From NCBI GenBank assembly GCA_034406715.1, contig CP137868.1, positions 1,240,001 through 1,304,000 of the forward strand: 64,000 bases of DNA, read 5' to 3'. Made by a program: the position numbers and the translations under genes. The notes beneath the pieces are model-generated. The model was not told the origin of the DNA and ran no database searches. It saw only the letters and a list, made by a program, of their open reading frames with translations. Positions 22,123-32,571 of the stretch are shown one piece after another. The stretch's first letter is position 1; each line of letters begins with the position of its first letter. The stretch comes from Rhodotorula mucilaginosa. Lineage: Eukaryota > Basidiomycota > Microbotryomycetes > Sporidiobolales > Sporidiobolaceae.

Positions 22123-23089
22123 GATCCGCGACGGCTCGAAGATACGGCATGATCCCGGGATTAGGTGGTCGGTGATTCGCTGGCCAGACTGTGCTAGCTT
22201 GCGGAGGGCGGTAGAACAGACCGCGACGAAGTAGCACAGAGCTTCGGTGAGCAAGAAAGCTGTCCGATTATCGTGACGAGCGGTAGGAAGCAGAGAGCTC
22301 CCGTAGAAGCGAGGCCGTGATCTGCAGGCAGGCAACCTCGTCGAGATCTTGTCTCTCGGAACGGGCAGCTGCAGGACACCCTTAGGCTCCGAAGCAAAGG
22401 TCGGCTGGTAGATCGACTTGAGGCTATGCCGACCCGAGCCGGTTGCACGCCTCGAGCCCAGACATGCGTGCTCGCATCTTCTCCAGCTTGTTGAGCCCGT
22501 GAGAATGGGCTGGAAGCTGGGGAAACGGATCGGCTCTATTCCAACACCGGGAAGTCGGGCAAGATCGGCACGAGATAGCAGGTTTACGGGAAACGCAAGC
22601 GGGAATGGAGCGGCCACTCGAGGGGCTGGCCTCTGGGGGGTGGGTAGCGGGAAGTGGAGAAGAGAGAGCGGCGGGACTCGGTTCTCGACTTTTCTTGCCG
22701 AAAGCGGCAGTGGCGTTGCCGAAAATTTAAGCACTCGCATGACGGTGCATACACCTTGTCAAGCGACACTTGGGCTCTAATTTTGACTCGATATAGCCAA
22801 TTAATCTGGATTGATCTAGAGACCCACTCGGAGGCAACAGAGAGCAGAGGCGTATGGACCGAGCTCGGGACTGCAGCAGATCTAATTGGTAGCTTGAGCA
22901 GATCCAACATAGCTACAGGCGCATATGCGCAAACTGGATCAGGACCTATGCTGGGTTTTGCAGTCTTTATAGATGTGTCTACACGCTGACCTCTTTTGCG
23001 TATGATGCCAGATGCTCCCTTACGTCCGCACGATTATCCGAGTCTCTATACATACCATATACTCTATCACGGCTTCCGTCATGTTGCCG
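22123..23089. other. Intergenic, about 970 bp, AT-richer
   Basis: Upstream DNA of the esterase-like gene and downstream DNA of the permease gene, both on -. A stretch near 22770-22830 is clearly AT-rich (TAATTAATC-type). An antisense open frame crosses 22400-22780 but has no recognisable motif or codon bias. I see no gene. Confidence 0.45.
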
Positions 23090-24967
23090 TCAGCGTCCAA
23101 ACGAGCGCCTCTCGAGCCACCGCGCCGGAATGTACACCGCCGCCGCGACCGCCATGCCCGTCTCGAACGCAATGTCGCCTCCGGCATGCGCGTCCGGCCC
23201 CGTGACGAGTTTCGCGAGCGGGCCGCGGAACCAGACTTGATCCATCCCGACGACGACCAATGCGGCACCGCAGAGCGAGGCGAAGAGGGCGGCGAGGCCG
23301 GGCGGGAGGCGCGAAGAGCGGTTCCAGAACGTGAGGTCGTACGCCGAGAAGCGACCTTTTCGGAAGAGCAGGTGCTGTGGGATGGGGTGATGTTACGTGA
23401 GTATCCAGCCGTTATCCCGTAGGACACCCAAGTCATAATGCGCTTGCTGGCCATTGAACGACCGAGAACGGGCTCCGTAGACTTACCTCGACGAGCAAGA
23501 TGGCGACAAAGATCGAGCTCCAGTACCCGAGCAAACCGAGAAAGTTGCTCAGCGCACTCGCAAAGTGCGCAGCGGCGGCGATGGCGATCGGAAGGTAGAT
23601 GGCCGTGCCCACGATCGGGAGGAGGAACCGAGGCAGTCTCGTCAAGAAGGGGAAGACGATCTGGAGCGAGAGCGAGAAGGCGTATTGGGTCGGGGCGTTG
23701 TTGGCTGCGCGTGCGTGTGAGAGGTGCGGGATGTAAGCAAATGAAGTGGCGGAAAGCTCGATGGAGCAAAAGGGGGGACTCACAGATCATGCCGAGCGAG
23801 AACAGGACGAGCAAGAACTTGCCGAACCCGCGCATCGGTTCGACCGCGACTCCGACCAGCCCGCCGACGCTGCCGTCACCAAACGCCGCCTCCCATGTCG
23901 GCACCGCGCCACTCAACGCCGCCGCCGCAAATGCGGCCCCCATGACTTGCACGAGCATGCATGGGAGGTACAACCCCGCGAAGGTGTAGAGGCAGACTCG
24001 GACGGACGAGATATCGGGGCGCATGTAGGTGTTGAAGTCGGCCGAGCAACCGGACCACGAGATGGTGAATCCGACAATGATCGAGATGAACGAGAGGACG
24101 GCGCCGGCCGTGGCGGGTTCAGAGGCGGCAAACGAAGGCGCCGAACCGAGGTGGCGCGCGCCAAAGCCGGCGAGGAAGATGAAGGCGAGGAGGACGGGCA
24201 TCCACGCCCACCGTTCCATCGTGTGGAGGACTTTGTACCCGCAGAACGAGACGAGCATGCTGATGACGGCGACGATGACGATCCCGGCGTTGACCGAGAG
24301 GTGACCCGGGTTGACGGCGGCGAGGACTTGTCCGGCCACGATCGAGTTGACTGCGCAGAAGCCGATAAAGGAGATGACGTTGAGGAGGGCGGGAAGGATG
24401 GCAAAGTAGTAGCCAAAGCTGTGGGCACAGGCCAGTGTGAGGGAGGAATTTGCCACGCAGGGGGGAGTTCGATGGGCAGACTGACCTGTACCGGGCGATG
24501 CCCATGGTCCGCATTCCCATTCTCGGACCGAAAGTGGCGACGTAAGCCGGTACGCCGCACGAGAAGAGGTTGCAAAAGACGATCACGAGGGTCGAGTCTC
24601 GGAGCGAGAGGCCGTAAAAGAGCGGACCGAGCGTCCCGGTCGAGAAGCACGAGATGGTCATGTTCATGGTCAACCAGATGGTGAAATTCGAAATGAAGTG
24701 GGCGTCGGTGCGGGCGTGTTCTGGCAAGGGACCGACGCCGTGGTCCTCGACGCTGTCCGAGGCGATCAACCAGGCCCACGCCTTGCCGTACCACTTCCTC
24801 GGCGAGGGGGCGGCGGTCCAGTCGGTCGGATCATCATAGTCGGGACCTGCTGGTGGTTTCGCGAGCTCCAAGTCGAGCGAGGCGTGCTTCGAGTCGGCGT
24901 CGAGGAGTGAAGCTGCAGTCGGAGTGCGATCCGGCGCAGGTGGCCGCGAGTCGGACGAGGCGAGCAT
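23090..24967 (-). CDS. FCY2: Purine-cytosine permease (NCS1 family, FCY2-like)
   Basis: Plasma-membrane symporter for cytosine and purines. Exons 24486-24967, 23784-24418, 23487-23704 and 23090-23374 give 539 aa, close to yeast Fcy2 (533). Landmarks: the NCS1 opening WLTMNMTISCFSTGTLGPLF, GLSLRDSTLVIVFCNLF, FGPRMGMRTMGIARYSFGYY, NSIVAGQVLAAVN, SIIVGFTISWSGCSADFNTY, MRPDISSVRVCLYTFAGLYL and NNAPTQYAFSLSLQI. About twelve hydrophobic segments are present. The C-terminus is ARWLERRSFGR; a longer reading frame that continues past it is out of phase with the last junction. It is divergent from CDC123 with about 430 bp shared upstream DNA. Confidence 0.92.
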
Positions 24968-25397
24968 GATGCGGTCTCTTAAGGGGGGAAGAGAAGCCTC
25001 GTCTGCCTCTTCCTGTCTGCTACTTATCTGCAGCTGTGGTGCGCGAGTCAACCCAAGAGTTTCTCTTCGTCTCGATCGGCTCGCCGCCACTTTTTTCGTC
25101 GCACGGAAGCGCTCGCACCGCGGTCCAAGCCGACTGCTGACGGACCTCTCCCCGAGCCTCATCGACAAGGCGTGGCAGGGTCAGATTTGGAGGGTTGGCT
25201 TGGAGACGAGTTCAGAGGGCCTGCTCATAGTACCGAGCTCTTCTTGAGGTCAATATAGAGCGCAGAAGCCGCAGAGAGACGCCAACCGATCGTCCAATCG
25301 GAAGGAAGCGAGTCGCTGCTGCACCGCCTCCTTTCTCGACGGCCTTCTCAGCCTCGCATGCCCTCATCTGGACACACTCTGGACACGCTCGAACAGG
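24968..25397. promoter_or_regulatory. Divergent promoter (permease / CDC123)
   Basis: 430 bp between the two start codons. C/T-rich tracts lie before both starts. No known site is recognised by eye. Confidence 0.45.
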
Positions 25398-27205
25398 ATG
25401 GCAATCCCACTCGCCGTAAATGCTGAAGCCCACGACGGCGACCGCGACCGCGACTCGGTCTTCCCGCTACTCTACACCGCCGACGTCCTCGCGTGCCAGT
25501 TCTCGAGTTGGTACCCGCGCTTCAAACGCATCGCACCCAAGGCCACCATCGTGCGAACACTCCCCGAGGATGAACACCTGATCGAATTCCTCGAGGCGGA
25601 CGGGCTCTTCCTCCCAGAGGGAAGCGGACCGATGGGGTCAGTCGTACCTCCCTTCGCTTCAAGCCATTCGCTGCTGACGACGCCATACTACCATCAGCAT
25701 CAGCGAATTGAGCGACTCGGAAAGCGAGGAAGAGGAGGCAGACGAGGACCAGCCCGTCTTCTCCTTCCCACGTCTCGACGCCGAAATCCGCTCAGCACTC
25801 GAAAAATACGACGGCGCCGTCTTTCCCAAACTGAACTGGTCATCACCACAGGTACACGCATGCCAATAGTGAGCCGCCGAGGGCTTTACAGGCATGCTGA
25901 TTTTGTCTGCCATACTACAGGATGCAGCATGGATGCTCCCCGGCCAGAACCTGAAATGCCAAACCCCCGCCGACGTCTACCTCCTCCTGAAATCGAGCGA
26001 TTTCATCTCGCACGACCTCGATCACGCGTTCGAAGACTGCGTCGATTTTCCCCCGTCGCCATCCGCCGCCCCTGCCGCCACCGCGAGTGACTCGAATCCG
26101 GGAGTCGAGAGGGTGGCGGTGGGTCTGGCCGCAGTCGACCTCGGCCCGACAACGACAGCAGCAACGTCCAACGAAGGAGATGTATCGGAAGCTCGCCCGG
26201 TGCAAAACAACAGCAGCACGGGAACGACGACGAGACCGTTCGAGTTCGAGTTCGAGTTGGTCCTCAAGAAATGGTTCGACATGCCCAAATCGCAAGAGTG
26301 GCGTTGCTTTGTCCGTCAGGACCGTTTGCTCGGTGAGTGGAGAGTTTTTTGGGGAAAGGGCCGCCGATTGCATCGGAACGGTCTGTCTGCCTGGCCGCGC
26401 GCCCAAAACGCTGAGCTGATCCGTGGCTTCCTCTTTGTCCCCTTCTCCTCCTCTTCTTATTGCCGATGACGGATGGAGAAACGCAGGCATCTCTCAACGC
26501 GACACGACTCTGTACGATTTCCTGCAACCCGAACAAGCCCGCACCGAGATCCGCGACTTGATCCGACGTTTCTGGGAGGAATCGATCCGCGACCATGCGC
26601 CTCTCCACAACTGTACGCCGCACCCCCTCTTCCCCCACCTTATATCTTTCCCTTAGTCTTTACAAGTCTCAGAGTCCACTGACTGATTCTGTCTCTGGTT
26701 CTCGACAGACGTCCTGGATGTGTACATCACGCGAGACCGGTCGCGAGTCTTTGTGATCGACTTTAACCCGTTCGGACCGCGGACCGACCCGCTCCTGTTC
26801 TCCTACCCCGAACTCCACGACCTCTTCCTCGCCTCATCCCCCTCCTCCTCTACCTCGGTCTTTTTATCCGCTGCTGCTACGTCGACGACGGAATCCGATT
26901 CGCAACCGCAACAACCACCGCGACCACCACCACAACAACCCGAACCCGAACTGCGAGTCGTGACGCCTTCAACCAACCCGGCAGCGCAATCCGCCGTCCC
27001 GCGGTACGCGCACAACCGGTATCCGAAAGACGTCGTCAACATGAGCGAGGGGCAGTCGATCGCCGAGTTTGCGAAACAGTGGATGACCGAGGTTGGGGAC
27101 GCGGCTGGATTCGGAGAAGGAGAAGGGGAAGGGGACGCGGCAGCGGCCCGGGAAGGGAAGGAGGGCTCGGGAGAGTCGGCGGAGAATGAGCGAGTTGGAC
27201 GGTAG
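25398..27205 (+). CDS. CDC123: CDC123, eIF2 assembly factor
   Basis: ATP-grasp-fold protein that helps assemble the eIF2 heterotrimer. Exons 25398-25636, 25698-25851, 25921-26332, 26487-26612 and 26709-27205 give 475 aa. Diagnostic stretches: DVLACQFSSWYPRFKRIAPK, PKLNWSSPQDAAWMLPGQNL, KCQTPADVYLLLKSSDFISH, WFDMPKSQEWRCFVRQDRLL, GISQRDTTLYDFL and the metal-site motif FVIDFNPFGP. The region between the Asp-rich centre and the C-terminus holds species-specific low-complexity inserts (Ser/Thr/Gln/Pro-rich) not present in yeast Cdc123 (360 aa), which explain the extra length. All core motifs are intact. Confidence 0.93.
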
Positions 27206-27315
27206 CGCGTCGGCACCTGAGAATCTTCAAGACGATCCACTCTCGGTCGCTTTGACGGTCTCTGTAAGCAGTCTTAAACAAGTGTCACAGCTACGCAAGA
27301 TGCAAGCAGCAAGTC

Positions 27316-29521
27316 TCAGTTACCCAACTTCGCCAATGAGAGTTGCCGTTTCTTCTCTTCCTCCCTCCGCCGCCGTTCCCGCTTCTTGCTGCGCTTCTCC
27401 TCCTTCCGTAACAAGTCGAACCGCCTTGCCTCTCGTCGAGCTTTGCGTTCGAGCTTCTCCGCGCGGCGCAAAATCTCGGCGACGCTGAACTGTTCGAGCC
27501 GGCTTTCGCGGACTTTTTTCGGGCGGCGCTTCTTCTCCTTCTTGCCCGGGCCTTCTTCCTCTTCCGGGGGCGAGGAGACCATCTGCGTCGTTGCTACTGC
27601 GGCGGTGGCGGCGGCATGGTCGACAGGCGCAATGAGCTCGTTCGTGCGAGATGTCGGATCAGGGAGGGAAGAAGGAGGTGGCGAGAGGTAGTAGGCCTCT
27701 GCGGCTCGCTCGTGATCCGAATCGGGAACGAGCTGCAGCTCCTTCTCCTCCTCCTCCTCCTCCTCCTCCTCCTCCTCCTTCGTCTTCTTCTTCTCCTGCG
27801 CAACGATGGGGGATTGCGCGCCCGCCTCGGCGGGGCGCTGGCGTTTCTTCGGGCGCGGATAACACAGAGGCTGGGTCGATGCTGCTCGTTTCGGGCTTGG
27901 TCGTGCGGGACTGGGATCCAGAGCGGGGAGATCTTTTGCGGGCTTCAGAAGAGGTGAAGAACTCGGCGGCGGCGTCGGCGGGAGCGAGATTCGCGAGATC
28001 GGCTCGAGGGTGGTGAGAGAATGAAGCAGTGGGGGTGATTCGGTGGAGGAGGAGGTCTGTGTAGTATTTAAAGGTGAGGGGGATGATTTCGGCGGCGGCG
28101 GCGTCGACGGCGGCGTCGAGGAGGGAAGAAATGCGTCGAGGAGGTTGGTGAAATGTTGGGCAAAGACTTCGGTGTCGCCGAGAACTGGGCGTGCGCGCGT
28201 GAGCAGGTCAGCAGGGTATCACAGAAGCGAATGGAGGATAGACTTGAAAGCAAGCTCACAATGGTAGTCAAAGACGGCATTCCATTCTTTCGAAACCGCT
28301 TCGCGATTGACCAAGACGCAAAAGCCGCCTTGCTGCCGGACGGCTTTGGAGAAGTCCTTGACCAAGCTCCGAAAGCCCGGTATTCGAAGGCTCGTACCCG
28401 CGACGATGAGGCACGTCGGACCGGCAGCGAGGTCGGCGTCGGCGATGGAAGAGATGTGACTCGCCGCGGAGGAAGAGGCAAAGGACGGGTCGTCGTAGAG
28501 GACGATGGCGGGGCGGAGGAACGCGAGTTGGGAAGGGTTGATGGCGCGTTTCGACTCGAGTTTGCGCGATTGGGCTGTACACGTAGGCGGGTCAGTTGTC
28601 ACGGTAGACGGTTCGAATCGATGGCAAGAAGGGGGGGACGCACCTCGCCCGTAGCAGATCGGGCACTTTTTCGCTCGGCCATTCTTGAAGGCGATGGTGT
28701 GACGCTTCTTCCATTCCGTCGTGTGATGGCATACACTGCAACTGACGTGGTCCAGCGAACCGTGCAAGGCGACGACGAGGTCCGGCGCAGAAAACTGGTG
28801 TCGGTGAGGCGTATCTGTGGTGACGTTGACGCGGCCGCCGCCTGACGTTCGTGATCGTGTGAGACGCGGGGTAGATGGACGGTTGGACGGCGTGTCGGCA
28901 GGAGTCGTGGCCAGGGAAAGCAGTCCCGTCGCCGCCTCGACGCCGTCGATGTTCTGCGTGTACACGCGCGCCAGCCTGCCCCGGTCCGCCAAGCCCTTCA
29001 TGAGCCCATGAAAAGCAGTCGGTACCGGTTCGCTGCTGCTGTTCACCCCTTCGACGACGGGTGCACAGTCCTCCTGCTGCCGTCGTTTGCCGTCCTTCAC
29101 CGCTCGTTTCGCGGCCTTTCGCAGCTCGAGCATGAGCTGAAAGTGCTCGGCGCGGGAATCGGGGCGGAGGATCGCATCGTAGTGGAAGAGTTGCTTGGTG
29201 CGGCGCGCTGACCGCGTCAGTGTCAGACGCGGATCTGTGTTTGTTGAGTGAGCGAGGGTGGGGGACCGAGAAGGTGAAGCGCTGTACACGCTCCCACAGC
29301 CTCCGCGAAAGTCCTGCGGGCATTCGAGGGTCAGCACTCGGGTCTTGGGAGGCAGCTCCACGGTCTGCTCGCACCGGTATGCCCGCAGCGGTCGAGATTC
29401 CCGCGCCGACGCCCAAGACGACCTGGGTCTGATCCGAAGCGACGTGCATAGCCAACGCGGCGAGCGCTTCGAGCGTGACGGCACTCGTAGAGGCATAGCT
29501 ATCCAGCGGGAGGCTCAGCAT
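27316..29521 (-). CDS. HST4: Sirtuin, HST3/HST4-type NAD-dependent deacetylase
   Basis: In yeasts HST3/HST4 remove acetyl from histone H3 Lys56. Exons 29375-29521, 29290-29313 (24 nt), 28644-29193, 28260-28574 and 27316-28184 give 634 aa. Seen: NAD site GVGAGISTAAGIPDFRG (residues 37-53), YTQNIDGVE, catalytic His in VALHGSLDHVSC, zinc pairs CSVC and CPIC, VAGTSLRIPGFRSLVKD and the late strand GGFCVLVNRE. The last exon adds a tail of about 270 residues that is Pro/Ser-rich, then has a glutamate run (CTC repeat 27745-27779) and a Lys/Arg/Glu-rich helix near the end. The tail looks nuclear and charged. Assignment to HST3/HST4 rather than HST2 rests on the short GISTAAGIPDFRG-LF region and is less certain than the sirtuin call. 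Confidence 0.88.
27745..27779. repeat. CTC triplet repeat (polyglutamate codons on - strand)
   Basis: A run of about eleven CTC/GAG triplets in the C-terminal tail of the sirtuin gene. The frame is kept on the minus strand as glutamate. Confidence 0.85.
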
Positions 29522-29745
29522 AGCCGCCGATCCCCTCCCGAGGTTAAGAAGAGATAGCACTGATAGGTTGCGGTGAGAGTCCAGACGATCGAGGACTCCG
29601 CGAAAGGCGACAAACCCAAACTATATGGTGAAGGAGCTCAAAGTCAACCTGAGATGATAGAGCATGTCAAGATAGTATGGAAAAAGCATCGAAAGTATCG
29701 ATCGTCGCCGATTCAAAGCATACTCGCACAAGCTGACCCCCTCCC

Positions 29746-31571
29746 TCACGCGCCAAATCTCGCCAACCGTCGCCGCCTCAGCTCCTCCATCGTCGGACTG
29801 TCCTCACCGCCTTCATCTCCCGACGCCTCCGACTCGGTGATCCCGCCGCCGTCGCCGTTGCCGCTGTTGTTGGCTTCGGCAAGACTCGCCGCCACGGCGC
29901 GGCGGAACTCTTCCTCTTCGCTCAAAGCGGCACGACCAGGGACCTGTGCGAATTTACCACGCCAATGTTATCAGCTCAAACCCCTTCCAAACTCGGAGGG
30001 ATAATAGCGCCGAGGTCTAGAGCTGAACGGCAAACGCACCTTTGGATCTGTTGCCGTGCTCGTCGACGTCCCCGATCCCGATCCACCTTCGCCTCTCGCC
30101 GCCCCATTCCCGCTCACATTCAAGCTGGCCGCAATCGCCGCCGCCATCTGTTCCTCTTCGCTCAACCCCGGAGGCAGCGCGGCGGCTCCTCCTCCTCCTC
30201 CTCCTCCTTGCGCAGTCTCGGTGCCCCTTCCACCGATCGGTTCCTGCTCGAGTCGCCTCCGCCGCCGCCGCTTCTCGCTTTCCGAGTCGACGCTCGACTT
30301 GGATCCCTTTCCTTCCTCAATGATGATGTCGTCGTCGTCGTCATCATCATCTTGACCCATCGCATCGTCGGGCGAAGCCGCCCTCTTGCCCTTGCGCGCC
30401 GAACTCGCAAATCCATTCTGGCCATTCATCGCCGTCGTCGTTGACAATGCGCCCAACCCAGACCTAGAAGATGTCGAGGCCGACGAGGTGGAAGCGAAAG
30501 CGTTGCTGCCGTCGCCGCCTCCGAGCGAGTGACCGGATCCGGAGAAGGCGCCCCAGTCGGAGTTTGAGTCGCCGTTGCCGTTGCCGCTGCCGCCCCCTCG
30601 TGGCGGCGGAAGGGTACGAGCGACTTCTGCTGCGGCGCACGGTGGAAGACCGCCGAGTTGGTCATCCGTCGCAGATACGACGGCAAAGATGGAGTAACCT
30701 GGCAGGAAAACAAAAAGGGACAGGTTCAGTTCGGCATTCTCGTTCTCTTTCCCAAGCAATCACACCGACTCACCCTGCCGCTCCATCTCGCGCAACGTCA
30801 GGCCCAGATACATGGCGCTGATCCACACCGGCTCGGGGATGCACGAGTCGAGGTTGTAGAAGCGGTCCGAGTTGCCAAACTGCCGGATCGAGAACCAGTG
30901 CAGCTGGTGATTCAAGAGGAACGCTTCGACGAGCCTGTCGCGCGGGGTTTTCAGATTTAGAGCCAGCGGTACTTTGGGCAACGAACGGAACACGTACTCT
31001 GGCCGATCATGCACTTGCTGCATCTCTTTGCTGCCCCAGCGGACCAGGCGCAACCCCCAAACCTTGAGCGCATTCTCCATCACTGCAAACATAACCGCGC
31101 GAGTCAGCCGCATCCTAAAGACCAGCGCCAGTACCAAATCATTTCTCGCGCCCACCTTGTACCGAAAAAAACCCCGAGTCGTCATAGTTCTGACTGCTCT
31201 CCCACGGCGAGTCGCCCATCAGGTGCTGGCCCGCGCCGAGTTGCGAAGCCTCGAGCGCGTCGAGTGCGCGTGCGATCTCGGCGAGGTCGGGAGCGGTGAA
31301 TAACCCGCTCTGCAGAAGGTTGTTGAGCGCATGCTGGCCGCAGAGCATGGAACCGCCTGCGAGGGGTGGCGAAACGACGAGTCAGTACGCAAGACTCGAG
31401 GGGCCGCGCAGGAAGAGACGCTTTGTGGTCTGCGTCTTTTCTGAGAGCTCTGAAACGTACGCTCTTGCTGTATAAGGTGCAATCAGGGTCAGCTAACGGG
31501 GTCATCGCCAGTCTTAGGGAGCAAGCAGGTGAACGGACCTTTTCGTGATAGATGTGCGGAACGAGATCCAT
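29746..31571 (-). CDS. ATX3: Ataxin-3-like deubiquitinase (Josephin domain, UIMs)
   Basis: Cysteine protease that trims ubiquitin chains. Exons 31539-31571, 31461-31467 (7 nt), 31156-31356, 30998-31082, 30774-30934, 30040-30698 and 29746-29943 give 447 aa. The Josephin domain starts MDLVPHIYHEKQERGSMLCG with catalytic Cys19, continues QHALNNLLQSGLFTAPDLAE, ALKVWGLRLVRWGSKEM, and has catalytic His in LLNHQLHWFSIRQFG and Asn in FYNLDS. Two ubiquitin-interacting motifs follow: GLSEEEQMAAAIAASLN and, in the last exon, ALSEEEEFRRAVAASLAEA. The protein ends EELRRRRLARFGA. Between them lies a Gly/Ser/Asp-rich linker. The 7-nt exon supplies the QE of KQERGSM and is needed for both phase and family sequence. 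Confidence 0.93.
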
Positions 31572-32571
31572 CGTTCACAGCGAGTCTCTGCGGCGAGACG
31601 CTCAAAAGGTCAGCATACTCGTCGGGGACCCTTGACTCCACCAGCGCCCCCTGGGCCCTCTACGTCGCGTGGTTGGATGACGTTCGCTACGACCGACGTC
31701 TTCGCCCGTGTACGCCGCCTTTGCAGGACGAGATCGCTCTTCGGCTACTCACTTTGAACCTTCTGAGTCTGTCCCGTGCCCTGTGACGTCTCCTCTGCTG
31801 CTGATTCGCGCGGATGATGGACGAGTTGCGCGGCCTGGTTGATGAGCGATGAGCAGCTCGATCGACCTGCCGCAATTTGAGAGCGCTGCGCCTGGGTGTA
31901 CTTGTGGGTAGAAGGGCAGCAGTAACGAACTAGCCTAGCACAGCGTCCGAATGGGGATGTGTAGAGGGGAGAGCTGCGAGATCCGCTCGCTCCCTTTTTC
32001 TTCAGCTTCCGCGTGAAAAGAGTGGGCCCGCGAAAAAAAACAGTTCGACCAGTCCGCACATGACGGTATTCAAATACGAATGGCGGCATTATATTACAAG
32101 TCTGTTTAAGGATAAACGAGGGGGAAAGAAGGAAAAAGAAACAGCGCGGGCCGGATTCAGGTGGCGTTGCTCAGTCGGGAGTGCGTGAAAGTGCATGGCC
32201 GACATCTCTCCATTGACGCCAGTGTGCTGATTCTGGCAGCACTCTCCAACTTGACTGCATTTGTAGTAGACGAAACGGGGGGTTGAGCAATCTGACCCTC
32301 TGAGCTCGAGAACGTCTCAGCTTTCTACGCAGAATTTCCAAACAAAACTCAGGCTGCATGCTTGACGACCGCGCGTACCGCTCTTTTCGTGCTGCACGTT
32401 ACTGCTGTATGTACACGGGTCTCGCACTCTCACAGTAACTCCTGGCCGGATAGAGCCGGAATCGATGCGGGGAGCGCGACGGCTTGTCCGCGGAGGGGTG
32501 GCCCAAGCTTCTTGGAAGCACTTTCATGCCGCCTGGCTCGACTGCTCTTTGCTTCCCGTTGTAGCGTCGCG
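31572..32571. other. 1-kb divergent intergenic region (ATX3 / paralog A)
   Basis: Lies between the starts of the ataxin-3 gene (-) and paralog A (+). It is AT-richer from about 32030 to 32160. An open frame of about 114 codons on - (32089-31745) has Arg/Ser/Gln-rich content but no motif I know, and its extension does not splice convincingly, so I do not call it a gene. Confidence 0.45.

Noticed and set aside
23020-23092. Longer C-terminus for the permease ending at 23020
   Set aside because: That frame is out of phase with the last exon, which reads to its own stop after ARWLERRSFGR at 23090.
28590-28640. GGTTCGAATC-like B box inside a sirtuin intron
   Set aside because: No matching A box or acceptor stem is present at tRNA spacing; it lies within the intron next to the exon boundary.
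31745-32089. A 114-codon frame on - upstream of the ataxin-3 gene
   Set aside because: No recognised motif, atypical composition, and no convincing splice continuation; it is more likely promoter or leader sequence.
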